Origin: Anastrepha obliqua
Lineage: Eukaryota > Arthropoda > Insecta > Diptera > Tephritidae
DNA length: 64,000 nt
Direction: 5' to 3'
Assembly: GCF_027943255.1 (NCBI RefSeq)
Contig: NC_072893.1
Span: 63,086,001 to 63,150,000, forward strand
This document shows positions 43,101 to 50,250 of the stretch, piece by piece. The number at the start of each line of letters is the position of its first letter. Positions within the stretch are counted from its first letter, which is position 1. A model generated the notes under the pieces. That model did not search any database. It was not told the origin of the DNA and worked only from the letters and a program-made list of their open reading frames with translations. Made by a program: the position numbers and the translations under genes.

Positions 43101-45394
43101 GAACTAGAAGAGGACGTCGGTGTTGTGTCTCCGTCAGTGGTTGATTCTGTTGATGTTGTAGAGTAGGTGGTGGTACTAGAAGATTCATCTGCTGTGGTAC
43201 TACTTAAGGTCGTTGCTTCACTCGAGGTTGAATCTGTAGATGAACTAGAAGAGGACGTCGGTGTTGTGTCTCCGTCAGTGGTTGATTCTGTTGATGTTGT
43301 AGAGTAGGTGCTGGTACTAGAAGATTCTTTTGGTGTTGTACTACTTAAGGTCGTTTCTTCACTTGAGGTTGAATCTGTAGATGAACTAGAAGAGGACGTC
43401 GGTGTTGTGTCTCCGTCAGTGGTTGATTCTGTTGATGTTGTAGAGTAGGAGGTGGTACTCGAAGATTCATCTGCTGTGGTACTGCTTAAGGTCGTTGCTT
43501 CACTCGAGGTTGAGTCTGTAGATGAACTAGAAGAGGACGTCGGTGTTGTCTCTCCGTCAGTGGTTGATTCTGTTGATGTTGTAGAGTGGGTGGTGGTACT
43601 AGAAGATTCATCTGCTGTGGTACTACTTAAGGTCGTTGCTTCACTCGAGGTTGAATCTGTAGATGAACTAGAAGAGGACGTCGGTGTTGTGTCTCCGTCA
43701 GTGGTTGATTCTGTTGATGTTGTAGAGTAGGTGGTGGTACTAGAAGATTCTTTTGGTGTTGTACTACTTAAGGTCGTTGCTTCACTTGAGGTTGAATCTG
43801 TAGATGAACTAGAAGAGGACGTCGGTGTTGTGTCTCCGTCAGTGGTTGATTCTGTTGATGTTGTAGAGTAGGAGGTGGTACTCGAAGATTCATCTGCTGT
43901 GGTACTGCTTAAGGTCGTTGCTTCACTCGAGGTTGAGTCTGTAGATGAACTAGAAGAGGACGTCGGTGTTATCTCTCCGTCAGTGGTTGATTCTGTTGAT
44001 GTTGTAGAGTAGGTGGTGGTACTAGAAGATTCATCTGCTGTGGTACTGCTTAAGGTCGTTGCTTCACTCGAGGTTGAGTCTGTAGATGAACTAGAAGAGG
44101 ACGTCGGTGTTATCTCTCCGTCAGTGGTTGATTCTGTTGATGTTGTAGAGTAGGTGGTGGTACTAGAAGATTCATCTGCTGTGGTACTACTTAAGGTCGT
44201 TGCTTCACTCGAGGTTGAATCTGTAGATGAACTAGAAGAGGACGTCGGTGTTGTGTCTCCGTCAGTGGTTGATTCTGTTGATGTTGTAGAGTAGGAGGTG
44301 GTACTCGAAGATTCATCTGCTGTGGTACTGCTTAAGGTCGTTGCTTCACTCGAGGTTGAGTCTGTAGATGAACTAGAAGAGGACGTCGGTGTTGTCTCTC
44401 CGTCAGTGGTTGATTCTGTTGATGTTGTAGAGTGGGTGGTGGTACTAGAAGATTCATCTGCTGTGGTACTACTTAAGGTCGTTGCTTCACTCGAGGTTGA
44501 ATCTGTAGATGAACTAGAAGAGGACGTCGGTGTTGTGTCTCCGTCAGTGGTTGATTCTGTTGATGTTGTAGAGTAGGAGGTGGTACTCGAAGATTCATCT
44601 GCTGTGGTACTGCTTAAGGTCGTTGCTTCACTCGAGGTTGAATCTGTAGATGAACTAGAAGAGGACGTCGGTGTTGTGTCTCCGTCAGTGGTTGATTCTG
44701 TTGATGTTGTAGAGTAGGTGGTGGTACTAGAAGATTCTTTTGGTGTTGTACTACTTAAGGTCGTTGCTTCACTTGAGGTTGAATCTGTAGATGAACTAGA
44801 AGAGGACGTCGGTGTTGTGTCTCCTTCAGTGGTTGATTCTGTTGATGTTGTAGAGTAGGTGGTGGTACTAGAAGATTCATCTGCTGTGGTACTACTTAAG
44901 GTCGTTGCTTCACTCGAGGTTGAATCTGTAGATGAACTAGAAGAGGACGTCGGTGTTGTCTCTCCGTCAGTGGTTGATTCTGTTGATGTTGTAGAGTAGG
45001 TGGTGCTACTAGAAGATTCATCTGCTGTGGTACTGCTTAAGGTCGTTGCTTCACTTGAGGTTGTGAAGCAGTGTGGTGTCGTACTTCTTAAAGTCAATGA
45101 ATCACTTTTTGGCGTTTTCTTTTTGGGTGTATAATATGGACTTTGCGATGTAGTAGTTACATACGCTGTAGTAGAGCTCTCAGTTAATGTTGTAAGCTCT
45201 GTGGATGTGCTGTACGAAGGAGTTGTAGTTGGCAACTTCGTGGTGGTCGTTGTTTTATTTTTACATACTTTTCGGAACTCGATGATGAACTTAAAACTGC
45301 TTAGTCCTTTGGGCAATACTATTTGTGGTGTGTTTATGGGCATGTCGGACCCGAGGGCCACTAATAAACATAGGACGAATATCTGATTTCGCAT
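31112..45394 (-). CDS. giant secreted Ser/Thr-rich mucin- or glue-like protein (4760 aa)
   Basis: A single uninterrupted exon. The start at 45394 has a good context (CAAAATG) and gives a signal peptide, MRNQIFVLCLLVALGSD. A short unique module (SFKFIIEFRKVCKNK) and a Thr-rich linker follow to about residue 115. Some 98 units of 47 residues come next, then a short unique tail with one Cys (DDSDCEIVVHL, end RVVEE). A typical unit is about 72% Ser+Thr (34 of 47), has seven acidic residues, no Lys/Arg/Cys, and single Tyr, Pro, Gly and Leu. This is the composition of heavily O-glycosylated mucins such as fly salivary glue proteins. Variant units with TLNSTTP create N-glycosylation sequons. No membrane anchor is seen. 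Secretion and glycosylation are inferred. Glue, mucus or eggshell-like roles are all possible. The absence of stops over 14.3 kb shows the gene is under selection or very recently expanded. Confidence 0.88.
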   Translation of the reverse strand: MRNQIFVLCLLVALGSDMPINTPQIVLPKGLSSFKFIIEFRKVCKNKTTTTTKLPTTTPSYSTSTELTTLTESSTTAYVTTTSQSPYYTPKKKTPKSDSLTLRSTTPHCFTTSSEATTLSSTTADESSSSTTYSTTSTESTTDGETTPTSSSSSSTDSTSSEATTLSSTTADESSSTTTYSTTSTESTTEGDTTPTSSSSSSTDSTSSEATTLSSTTPKESSSTTTYSTTSTESTTDGDTTPTSSSSSSTDSTSSEATTLSSTTADESSSTTSYSTTSTESTTDGDTTPTSSSSSSTDSTSSEATTLSSTTADESSSTTTHSTTSTESTTDGETTPTSSSSSSTDSTSSEATTLSSTTADESSSTTSYSTTSTESTTDGDTTPTSSSSSSTDSTSSEATTLSSTTADESSSTTTYSTTSTESTTDGEITPTSSSSSSTDSTSSEATTLSSTTADESSSTTTYSTTSTESTTDGEITPTSSSSSSTDSTSSEATTLSSTTADESSSTTSYSTTSTESTTDGDTTPTSSSSSSTDSTSSEATTLSSTTPKESSSTTTYSTTSTESTTDGDTTPTSSSSSSTDSTSSEATTLSSTTADESSSTTTHSTTSTESTTDGETTPTSSSSSSTDSTSSEATTLSSTTADESSSTTSYSTTSTESTTDGDTTPTSSSSSSTDSTSSEETTLSSTTPKESSSTSTYSTTSTESTTDGDTTPTSSSSSSTDSTSSEATTLSSTTADESSSTTTYSTTSTESTTDGDTTPTSSSSSSTDSTSSEATTLSSTTADESSSTTSYSTTSTESTTDGDTTPTSSSSSSTDSTSSEATTLSSTTPKESSSTSTYSTTSTESTTDGDTTPTSSSSSSTDSTSSEATTLSSTTADESSSTTTYSTTSTESTTDGETTPTSSSSSSTDSTSSEATTLSSTTADESSSTTSYSTTSTESTTDGHTTPTSSSSSSTDSTSSEATTLSSTTPQESSSTTTYSTTSTESTTDGDTTPTSSSSSSTDSTSSEATTLSSTTADESSSTTTYSTTSTETTTDGDTTPTSSSSSSTDSTSSEATTLSSTTADESSSTTTYSTTSTETTTDGDTTPTSSSSSSTDSTSSEATTLSSTTPQESSSTSTYSTTSTESTTDGETTPTSSSSSSTDSTSSEATTLSSTTADESSSTTTYSTTSTESTTDGETTPTSSSSSSTDSTSSEATTLSSTTADESSSTTTYSTTSTESTTDGETTPTSSSSSSTDSTSSEATTLSSTTADESSTTTTYSTTATESTTDGDTTPTSSSSSSTDSTSSEATTLSSTTANESSSTTTHSTTSTESTTDGETTPTSSSSSSTDSTSSEATTLSSTTADESSSTTSYSTTSTESTTDGETTPTSSSSSSTDSTSSEATTLSSTTPKESSSTSTYSTTSTESTTDGDTTPTSSSSSSTDSTSSEATTLSSTTADESSSTTTYSTTSTESTTDGETTPTSSSSSSTDSTSSEATTLSSTTADESSSTTSYSTTSTESTTDGETTPTSSSSSSTDSTSSEATTLSSTTADESSSTTSYSTTSTESTTDGDTTPTSSSSSSTDSTSSEATTLSSTTANESSSTTSYSTTSTESTTDGDTTPTSSSSSSTDSTSSEATTLSSTTADESSSTTTYSTTSTESTTDGETTPTSSSSSSTDSTSSEATTLSSTTADESSSTTTYSTTSTESTTDGETTPTSSSSSSTDSTSSEATTLSSTTADESSSTTSYSTTSTESTTDGDTTPTSSSSSSTDSTSSEATTLSSTTADESSSTTTYSTTSTESTTDGDTTPTPSSSSSTDSTSSEATTLSSTTPKESSSTTTYSTTSTESTTDGDTTPTSSSSSSTDSTSSEATTLSSTTADESSSTTTYSTTSTESTTDGETTPTSSSSSSTDSTSSEATTLSSTTADESSSTTSYSTTSTESTTDGDTTPTSSSSSSTDSTSSEAKTLSSTTADESSSTTTYSTTSTESTTDGETTPTSSSSSSTDSTSSEATTLSSTTADESSSTTSYSTTSTESTTDGDTTPTSSSSSSTDSTSSEATTLSSTTPKESSSTTTYSTTSTESTTDGETTPTPSSSSSTDSTSSEATTLSSTTADESSSTTTYSTTSTESTTDGDTTPTSSSSSSTDSTSSEATTLSSTTADESSSTTSYSTTSTESTTDGDTTPTSSSSSSTDSTSSEATTLSSTTPKESSSTTTYSTTSTESTTDGETTPTPSSSSSTDSTSSEATTLSSTTADESSSTTSYSTTSTESTTDGDTTPTSSSSSSTDSTSSEAKTLSSTTADESSSTTTYSTTSTESTTDGETTPTSSSSSSTDSTSSEATTLSSTTADESSSTTTYSTTSTESTTDGDTTPTPSSSSSTDSTSSEATTLSSTTPKESSSTSTYSTTSTESTTDGDTTPTSSSSSSTDSTSSEATTLSSTTADESSSTTTYSTTSTESTTDGETTPTSSSSSSTDSTSSEATTLSSTTADESSSTTSYSTTSTESTTDGDTTPTSSSSSSTDSTSSEAKTLSSTTADESSSTTTYSTTSTESTTDGDTTPTSSSSSSTDSTSSEATTLSSTTADESSSTTTYSTTPTESTTDGDTTPTSSSSSSTDSTSSEATTLSSTTPKESSSTTTYSTTSTESTTDGDTTPTSSSSSSTDSTSSEATTLSSTTADESSSTTTYSTTSTESTTDGDTTPTSSSSSSTDSTSSEATTLSSTTADESSSTTTYSTTSTESTTDGDTTPTSSSSSSTDSTSSEPTTLSSTTAQESSSTTTYSTTSTESTTDGDTTPTSSSSSSTDSTSSEATTLSSTTADESSSTTTYSTTSTESTTDGDTTPTSSSSSSTDSTSSEATTLSSTTADESSSTTTYSTTSTESTTDGETTPTSSSNSSTDSTSSEATTLSSTTPKESSSTTTYSTTSTESTTDGDTTPTSSSSSSTDSTSSEATRLSSTTADESSSTTTYSTTSTESTTDGDTTPTSSSSSSTDSTSSEATALSSTTADESSSTTTYSTTSTESTTDGDTTPTSSSSSSTDSTSSEATTLSSTTADESSSTTTYSTTSTESTTDGDTTPTSSSSSSTDSTSSEATTLSSTTADESSSTTTYSTTSTESTTDGDTTPTSSSSSSTDSTSSEATTLSSTTADESSSTTTYSTTSTESTTDGDTTPTSSSSSSTDSTSSEATTLSSNTADESSSTTTYSTTSTESTTDGDTTPTSSSSSSTDSTSSEATTLSSTTADESSSTTTYSTTSTESTTDGDTTPTSSSSSSTDSTSSEATTLSSTTADESSSTTTYSTTSTESTTDGDTTPTSSSSSSTDSTSSEATTLSSTTADESSSTTTYSTTSTESTTDGETTPTSSSSSSTDSTSSEATTLSSTTADESSSTTTYSTTSTESTTDGDTTPTSSSSSSTDSTSSEATTLSSTTADESSSTTTYSTTSTESTTDGDTTPTSSSSSSTDSTSSEATTLSSTTAEESSSTSTYSTTSTESTTDGDTTPTSSSSSSTDSTSSEATTLSSTTAEESSSTTTYYTTSTESTTDGDTTPTSSSSSSTDSTSSEATTLSSTTAEESSSTTTYSTTSTESTTDGDTTPTSSSSSSTDSTASEATTLSSTTPEESSSTPTYSTTSTESTTDGDTTPTSSSSSSTDSTSSEATTLSSTTADESSSTTTYSTTSTESTTDGDTTPTSSSSSSADSTSSEATTLSSTTADESSSTTTYSTTSTESTTDGDTTPTSSSSSSTDSTSSEATTLSSTTADESSSTTTYYTRSTESTTDGETTPTSSSSSSTDSTSSEATTLSSTTAEQSSSTSTYSTTSTESTTDGDTTPTSSSSSSTDSTASEATTLSSTTPEESSSTPTYSTTSTESTTDGDTTLTSSSSSSTDSTSSEATTLSSTTAEESSSTTTYSTTSTESTTDGDTTPTSSSSSSTDSTSSEATTLSSTTAEESSSTTTYYTTSTESTTDGDTTPTSSSSSSTDSTSSEATTLNSTTPEESSSTISYSTTSTESTTDGDTTPTSSSSSSTDSTSSEATTLSSTTADESSSTTTYSTTSTASTTDGDTTPTSSSSSSTDSTSSEATTLSSTTPEESSSTISYSTTSTESTTDGDTTPTSSSSSSTDSTSSEATTLSSTTAEESSSTTTYSTTSTESTTDGETTPTSSSSSSTDSTSSEATTLSSTTADESSSTTTYSTTSTESTTDGDTTPTSSSSSSTDSTSSEATTLSSTTAEQSSSTSTYSTTSTESTTDGDTTPTSSSSSSTDSTSSEATTLSSTTAEESSSTTTYYTTSTESTTDGDTTPTSSSSSSTDSTSSEATTLNSTTPEKSSSTTTYSTTSTASTTDGDTTPTSSSSSSTDSTSSEATTLSSTTPDESSSTTTYSTTSTESTTDGDTTPTSSSSSSTDSTSSEATTLSSTTADESSSTTTYSTTSTESTTEGDTTPTSSSSSSTDSTSSEATTLSSTTAEESSSTTTYYTTSTESTIDGDTTPTSSSSSSTDSTSSEATTLNSTTPEKSSSTTTYSTTSTASTTDGDTTPTSSSSSSTDSTSSEATTLSSTTPEESSSTISYSTTSRESTTDGDTTPTSSSSSSTDSTSSEATTLSSTTAEESSSTTTYSTTSTESTTDGGTTPTSSSSSSTDSTSSEATTLSSTTADESSSTTTYSTTSTESTTDGDTTSTSSSSSSTDSTSSEATTLSSTTADESSSTTTYSTTSTESTTDGDTTPTSSSSSSTESTSSEATTLSSTTPEESSSVSTTVRTTQDDSDCEIVVHLRVVEE
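31217..45035 (-). repeat. 141-bp coding minisatellite, net 98 units
   Basis: The GCTTAAGGT-type anchor at 31217 and the last one at 45035 are 13818 bp apart, exactly 98 x 141, and the protein stays in register throughout. Units differ mainly at three sites: the residues after STT (ADE, AEE, PKE, PQE, PEE, AEQ), the segment around Tyr (TTTY, TTSY, TSTY, TTTH, TISY) and DGD/DGE. Adjacent units are nearly identical, indicating ongoing homogenisation. Confidence 0.95.
42601..44293 (-). repeat. 423-bp higher-order repeat block
   Basis: The marker AGGAGGTGGTACTCGAAG, which encodes the TTSY unit type, occurs at 42601, 43024, 43447, 43870 and 44293, each exactly 423 bp (three units) apart. In protein terms the cycle is PKE, ADE-TTT(Y/H), ADE-TTSY. 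Confidence 0.85.
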
Positions 45395-45434
45395 TTTGGC
45401 CTTTGTTATAGATGGGCGAGCATATTCAGAAATT

Positions 45435-45443
45435 CTTATAAAA
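45435..45443 (-). promoter_or_regulatory. TATA box of the mucin gene
   Basis: On the minus strand CATTTTATAAGAAT lies about 45 bp before the ATG. Transcription starting about 25-30 bp downstream would give a leader of only about 15-20 nt. Confidence 0.6.
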
Positions 45444-46140
45444 TGAGTTTCGCTAATTTATGGATTTTTTCGATGAGCTGCGGGTGGTAGAATTTTATGT
45501 AGATTTGCCTAAATATATATTACGGAAATTTTGTTTTTGCTTTTCTGAAAAAAAAAAACAAAAAAATTGTATATGCTTATGGTGTTATTTTCTGAGTCTG
45601 TTAAGCAAGTGCTGTCATATGTTGATCACGGCTAACTGGGGCTTGGCCATAACTGTTCGGTGTTTGGTATTTTACATATACTCGTAGCTCGTATCAGACT
45701 ATCTGCACACAATTTCGTGATAACAAATGTGACTCTTCTGTGTTTTGTCTAAACTTTGGGTCCATTCTAATAATGTATTTCAATTGAAAGTACTCGGTAA
45801 GCAAATGATACCACTGAGTAATGGAAATAACAATTAAGTTTTAACTTGATAATAAAATGCCTCTAGAACGACTGAACAAAATCGCATGAATTAGTTATCT
45901 GAATTCTCGACTACTTTTCTTTAATCTCGACGAATCATTCGACGGTATTAGCGTTATAAAATACCCCAGGATCATGATCGTCTTACATAGTGCGGCGAAA
46001 AGAAGTTAATGTAAAAAACTAGGTCGGTTAACTCATTGCATCTTCCTTACGGGCGTTGAAATTAAGCTATCGGTGGTGTAAAGAAAAGTATTGAAGAAAA
46101 CTGAAAAAATATGATCGTTTTCACCCCGGTGGCCGAGTCT
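45444..46140. other. upstream region of the mucin gene, nothing else recognised
   Basis: No gene seen. The 75-codon frame at 45460-45687 on the opposite strand has no motif. This region presumably contains regulatory sequence for the mucin gene. Confidence 0.4.
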
Positions 46141-46204
46141 ACGCTACCGCTACGACCCGAATTTATACTTTTTCTCTTGCCGGCAAGTGCCCATCCTAGC
46201 GTAT

Positions 46205-46640
46205 GGCGCAGATGACGATATCCGATAAGGCATCACTTGGAGTGTTCGAGAGAAAGATTCTGCGGAAGATTTTTGGACCTTTGCACGATGACGACGAGAA
46301 ATATCGCAGATGATGGATCGATGAGCTGTATGAGCTTTACGACGACATAGACCTAGCGCAGCGTATAAAGATCCAGCGGCTACGTTGGCTGGGTCATGTC
46401 GTCCGAATGGATACAAACGCTCCGGCTCTGAAAGTATTTGATGCGGTACCAGCTGGTGGTAGCAGAGGAAGAGGAAGGCCTCCTCTACGTTGGAAAGATC
46501 AGGTGGAGAAGGACTTGGCTTCACTTGGTGTGACCAATTGGCGCCGGTTAGCACGAGGAAGAAACGACTGGCACGCTTTGTTAAACTCGGCCAAAATCGC
46601 GTAAGCGGTTATCGCGCCAAATAAGAAGAAGAAGAAATTG
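46205..46640 (+). pseudogene. LINE (RTE-like) ORF C-terminus with 3' tail
   Basis: It reads SLGVFERKILRKIFGPLHDD, an in-frame stop (R*W), then RIKIQRLRWLGHVVRMDTNA, GGSRGRGRPPLRWKDQVEKD and LARGRNDWHALLNSAKIA. This is the C-terminal domain of a 5'-truncated non-LTR retrotransposon. It ends in an (AAG)n tail at about 46622-46635. A closely related fragment lies inverted at 47338-47612. Confidence 0.8.
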
Positions 46641-47304
46641 TGTTCCGATAACAAGAAAATAAGCATGAACGGCCAGGAACTTATTATTATTCATTGCGCA
46701 CACTTTCTAAATACAATAACTGACCTAACTATGGGAAAACGAATTCGGAGCCCAAAGGGACATAATAACGAAATATAGGGCAAGAAGTAACCAAGTTATT
46801 ATAAAAACACATTTCGGCAGTTTTTAGAAGGATCAAAACATAATGTTTGTATTGTACCGAAGTAATCTCAACATAAACTTTAAATACAGCAATGGACTTC
46901 TCCAACTTATTTTTCAACCCAGTCTTATACGAGGGTTCCCTTTAATATTTTGTACTTAATAATGAAAACACATTTAAATAATAATGAAAATGATCTTATT
47001 GTTTTTCAAAATATTCTCCTTGGAAGCCATTAAACTTTTGCATTCGCTTGAACCAATTTAAACTTGAACCAACCAAAGCAATTTTTCCACTCAGAAGTGG
47101 AGCTGTTCGAAGATTTCAACAGCTTCAAAATATGCCTTTATTTTTTATGTTCGGAAGCAAAAAAAATCATTAAGTATCAATTCAGGGCTATATGGCTTGA
47201 TGAGCCAATAATTCGGTCTTTTGAATGCTCAAAATTCTCTCCAAAGACTTCTGGCAAAAAAATAGTTGTGTACCACTCAGAATTTACTATTTTAAGATTC
47301 TCTA
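46641..47304. other. intergenic, nothing recognised
   Basis: No feature supported; a run around 47064-47327 has an 87-codon frame without motifs. Confidence 0.45.
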
Positions 47305-47305
47305 C

Positions 47306-47840
47306 GGCGGCCGCCATAACCAAATGAGTTGGTGCGATAATTGGCACGATAACCGCTTACGCGATTTTGGCCGAGTTTAACAAAGCGCGCCAGTCGTTTC
47401 TTTCTCGTGCTAAACGGCGCCAATTGGACACACCAAGGGAAGCCAAGTCCTTCTCCACCTAATCTTTCCAACGCAGAGGAGGCCTTCCACTTCCAAGCCG
47501 GAGCGTTTGTATCCATTCGGACGACATGTCCCAGCCAACGTAGCCGCTGGATCTTTATTCGCTGCGCTATGTCTATGTCGTCGTAAAGCTCATACAGCTC
47601 ATTGTTCAGCAATAAAATGAAGAAAAAGTGGTTTCTAATAGTGGTCGCCCCTCGGCAGGCAATGGTAAACCTTCAAGTGTATTTCTGCCATGATAAAGCT
47701 CCTCCTAAAAAATATCTGGCATTCGGAGTCGGCTTAAAACTGTAAGTCCCTCCATTTGTGGAAAAATATCAAGACGCACAACGCAAATAGGAGAAGGAGC
47801 TCCGCCAAACACCAAACAGAAGTATGTGCGCCAATTATTT
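47306..47840 (+). mobile_element. SINE whose head is replaced by a LINE fragment
   Basis: The SINE begins GCGGCCGCCATAACCAAATG and runs through the A-box to GGTGCG. About 275 bp of inverted LINE 3' sequence follows (47338-47612). The SINE body resumes at AAAATGAAGAAAAAGTGG and continues to its end. The B-box and variable segment are missing, so it is a replacement rather than a simple insertion. Confidence 0.75.
47338..47612 (-). pseudogene. LINE C-terminal fragment within a SINE
   Basis: The minus-strand frame contains LYELYDDIDIAQRIKIQRLR and WLGHVVRMDTNAPAWK, then, after a small deletion and frame change, sequence equivalent to WRRLARERNDWRAL. It matches the 46.2-46.6-kb fragment closely. 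Confidence 0.75.
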
Positions 47841-47849
47841 ACTTATTTT

Positions 47850-48110
47850 TAGTGGTACAGTTGCGACATGACAAGATTCTCCGAAGAAACTGGCTATCAT
47901 TTAAGATGCTTCTTCCGAGAACAGCGTTTGCTAAATTAAGATCGTCTTGGAGCACCCATACTGCCGATTGCTGTTTTGTCTGCGGCTCATATGTATAGAT
48001 CCAAGATTCGTCACATATTACGATGTCATAGACATGCTTTGAATCAGCGCGGTGGAATTTCTTGAACATTTCTTTACATCAATCGAAACGAGTCATTTTT
48101 TGGCCAATTG
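47850..48110 (-). pseudogene. mariner transposase fragment
   Basis: The frame reads MFKKFHRADSKHVYDIVICD, then ESWIYTYEPQTKQQSAVWVL. This is the first catalytic block of mariner (GDESWIY), with Cys before the Asp. It ends after VWVLQDDLNLANAV, and no termini were found. Confidence 0.7.
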
Positions 48111-49349
48111 TCATATTTGCGGTATTCAAACTTGCGCAGATAAAAGAAAATCCTTCCTTCAGTACACATACATGGCTTCAGCCAGATGGTGCAACAGTGA
48201 CATATCCTGCCCACTCAAGACCCCCGACCTATCTTTTCTATAAAGTCTATGAAACAAACTCAGCGGCCTTCTCAGCACTAAAAAAAATATCGTTGGCGAG
48301 GTTTGTGGCCTCCCGAAATCACTTCTCCAGCCAGTGGTAGGGAATATAAAGGTCAGATTCCAAAAGTGAATTCAACATAATGGTCCACATTTAGAAGAAA
48401 AAGTTTTTTTGTCTTAGTTCTTTTTTAATTTAGCTTTTTATTCCTAATTCTTCCACTGGGCGCCCCGTATGTATCCATTGCATCTTATCATACTTTTCGA
48501 CCATTTAAAGGTGGCAATACGATTCAAAAAGAATGTTTGTGTTTGTTGTAAAGAATATTCGACGCATTTTTCAACACTACTATGATCAAGATGAAAAATT
48601 GAAGCAAAACGGTAAAAAAAAGTTTTTTATTGACCCAATACAGTATTGCGTAGAAAAGGTGAAGCCAAGGATAACGAAAATGTCCAGTGCCGACTAAAGG
48701 CAATGTTGACCTTTGGTTTTAGGTCACCATTCAACCTGAATACACAAATATTTCTTACAGACAGACAATGGCTGAATAGTTCTATATTGGCGTTCTAATC
48801 GATGTGGGCACACATTTCCCGTATGTGGCGTAAACTCGCCAAGAACGGCGCGTCGTCCATTGCGTGATATTGTGTAAAAATTTCTGGCAAGAAAAGGCAA
48901 TGCTAAGGCAATCACCTTAAAGCACCAATATCGCCCAATTCGACTTCATTTTATTGCTGAAAATTAATTCCCTCCTGAAACCTCCTTATCAAGGAAGCTG
49001 TATTCGCGCTGCTGAACAGAGAAGCTTCGTAGGGTTAGCAAGGGCGTTTCTAATCTAAGCAGTGTTCCAATGGTCAATGATCGGGATCTGCTTAAAAAAG
49101 TCACGCAAGTACAACAACAAATATATGATCCTAATAGAGATCTGGCTAAATTTATGATCCGTTCTGTTCATTTTGTTTCCCTCATTAGTTTGGCAAAAGG
49201 CTGTGCGCCTTTTGAAATTTGTAGCACTGACAAGAGAATGAACTGGTATGAAGTAAATTAGAAAAGCTTTCATTTCAGCGCTAAATTTCATGTTGAATGA
49301 GGTTTTTTGCAAAAAAATTGTTTTCTTAATTTTTTATTAGGCGTAGACG
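48111..49349. other. intergenic, nothing recognised
   Basis: No gene supported. Part of 48111-48470 may be decayed mariner sequence adjoining the fragment before it. Confidence 0.4.
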
Positions 49350-49655
49350 GCCGCCGTAGCCGAATGGGTTGGTGCGTGACTACCATTTGGAATTCACGGA
49401 GAGAACGTTGGTTCGAATCTCGGTGAACCACCAAAATTAATAAAAACATTTTTCTAATAGCGGTCGCCCCTCGGCAGGCAATGGCAAACCTCTGAGTGTA
49501 TTTCTGCCATGAAAAAGCTTCTCATAAAAAATATCTGCCGTTCGGAGTCGGCTTGAAACTGTAGGTCCCTTCATTTGTGGAACAATATCAAGACGCACAA
49601 CACAAATAGGAGGAGGAGCTCGGCCAAACACCCAAAAAAGGTTACCAATTATATA
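49350..49655 (+). mobile_element. tRNA-derived SINE, complete
   Basis: It contains A-box TAGCCGAATGGGTTGG, B-box GGTTCGAATCTCGG, a full body and a TATA-rich tail ending in TTATATATTATATAC. It is among the best preserved heads in the window. Confidence 0.87.
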
Positions 49656-49733
49656 TTATATACAATATATATAATTATTATTACGGCAAATTAATAATAC
49701 TAGAATTGATTAGCTCTTGAAGGACCAGTTATA

Positions 49734-50250
49734 AAGGGTATTTCGAAATACGCCTCTAGATAAATAAAACATGTAAACATTTACAAGTAGATTTCTTTCA
49801 GGTTTCACAATTTTATTAAAAAAAAATCCGCCAAACAGTCGATTCATGAATGGCTTATTGTTGAGAACGTCGAGATACCGATGTGAAAGGTTATTCAGCA
49901 ACACTTTAAGTTACAGCAGCAATATTCTCAACAGTACATCCTTTTTTATACTCGGCAGGACCAATTTTTTGAATGTTTTTCACCAACTTTTGAATTTTCG
50001 ACTCTTTCGGCGTATTATTTCCACGAAAAATTTACGAAATACAAATTGGGAATTTTGTTGCTGCTCTCCATTTTCATAATATTTTTCAGTTATTTTAACG
50101 CGTTGTTCTATCTATTGTTTTTTTTATTTTTTCTATCGCGTAAAATTGTATTTCTGTCTACTTGACAAATGTCAAGAATGACTTAAAAAAGAAATACCAT
50201 CTAGGAGTTATTCCCTACTGGCAACTAAGCTTCGATTTTGAAAGACCCTT
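49734..50250 (-). mobile_element. DD41D-type mariner deletion derivative (517 bp)
   Basis: TIRs read AAGGGTATTTCGAAATAC at the left and, reverse complemented, AAGGGTCTTTCAAAATCG at the right, with TA on both sides. It is a diverged sibling of the 18908-19389 element; its minus strand contains a decayed copy of the same helix-turn-helix region (IEQRVKITEKYYENGEQ, ENIAAV-like) and no catalytic domain. Confidence 0.75.

Noticed and set aside
41337..44576. Plus-strand open frames of 92 codons (41337, 43452, 44298) within the mucin array
   Set aside because: They arise only where the repeat's Tyr codon has become His, which removes the antisense TAG present in other units. They are shadows of the repeat, not genes.
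45201..45386. 61-codon plus-strand frame over the mucin N-terminus
   Set aside because: Antisense to a well-supported coding exon and composed of its complement.
31112..45394. The regular array as a CRISPR or noncoding satellite
   Set aside because: Units are contiguous without spacers, keep one reading frame throughout, and sit between a signal peptide and a stop codon; the genome is eukaryotic.
46150..46554. 134-codon minus-strand frame
   Set aside because: Antisense to a recognisable LINE C-terminal domain; no motif of its own.
49350..49440. A genuine tRNA gene at the SINE head
   Set aside because: Promoter boxes are present, but the same head recurs in several copies followed by the same non-tRNA body, and no stable acceptor stem was apparent. 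It is a SINE head.
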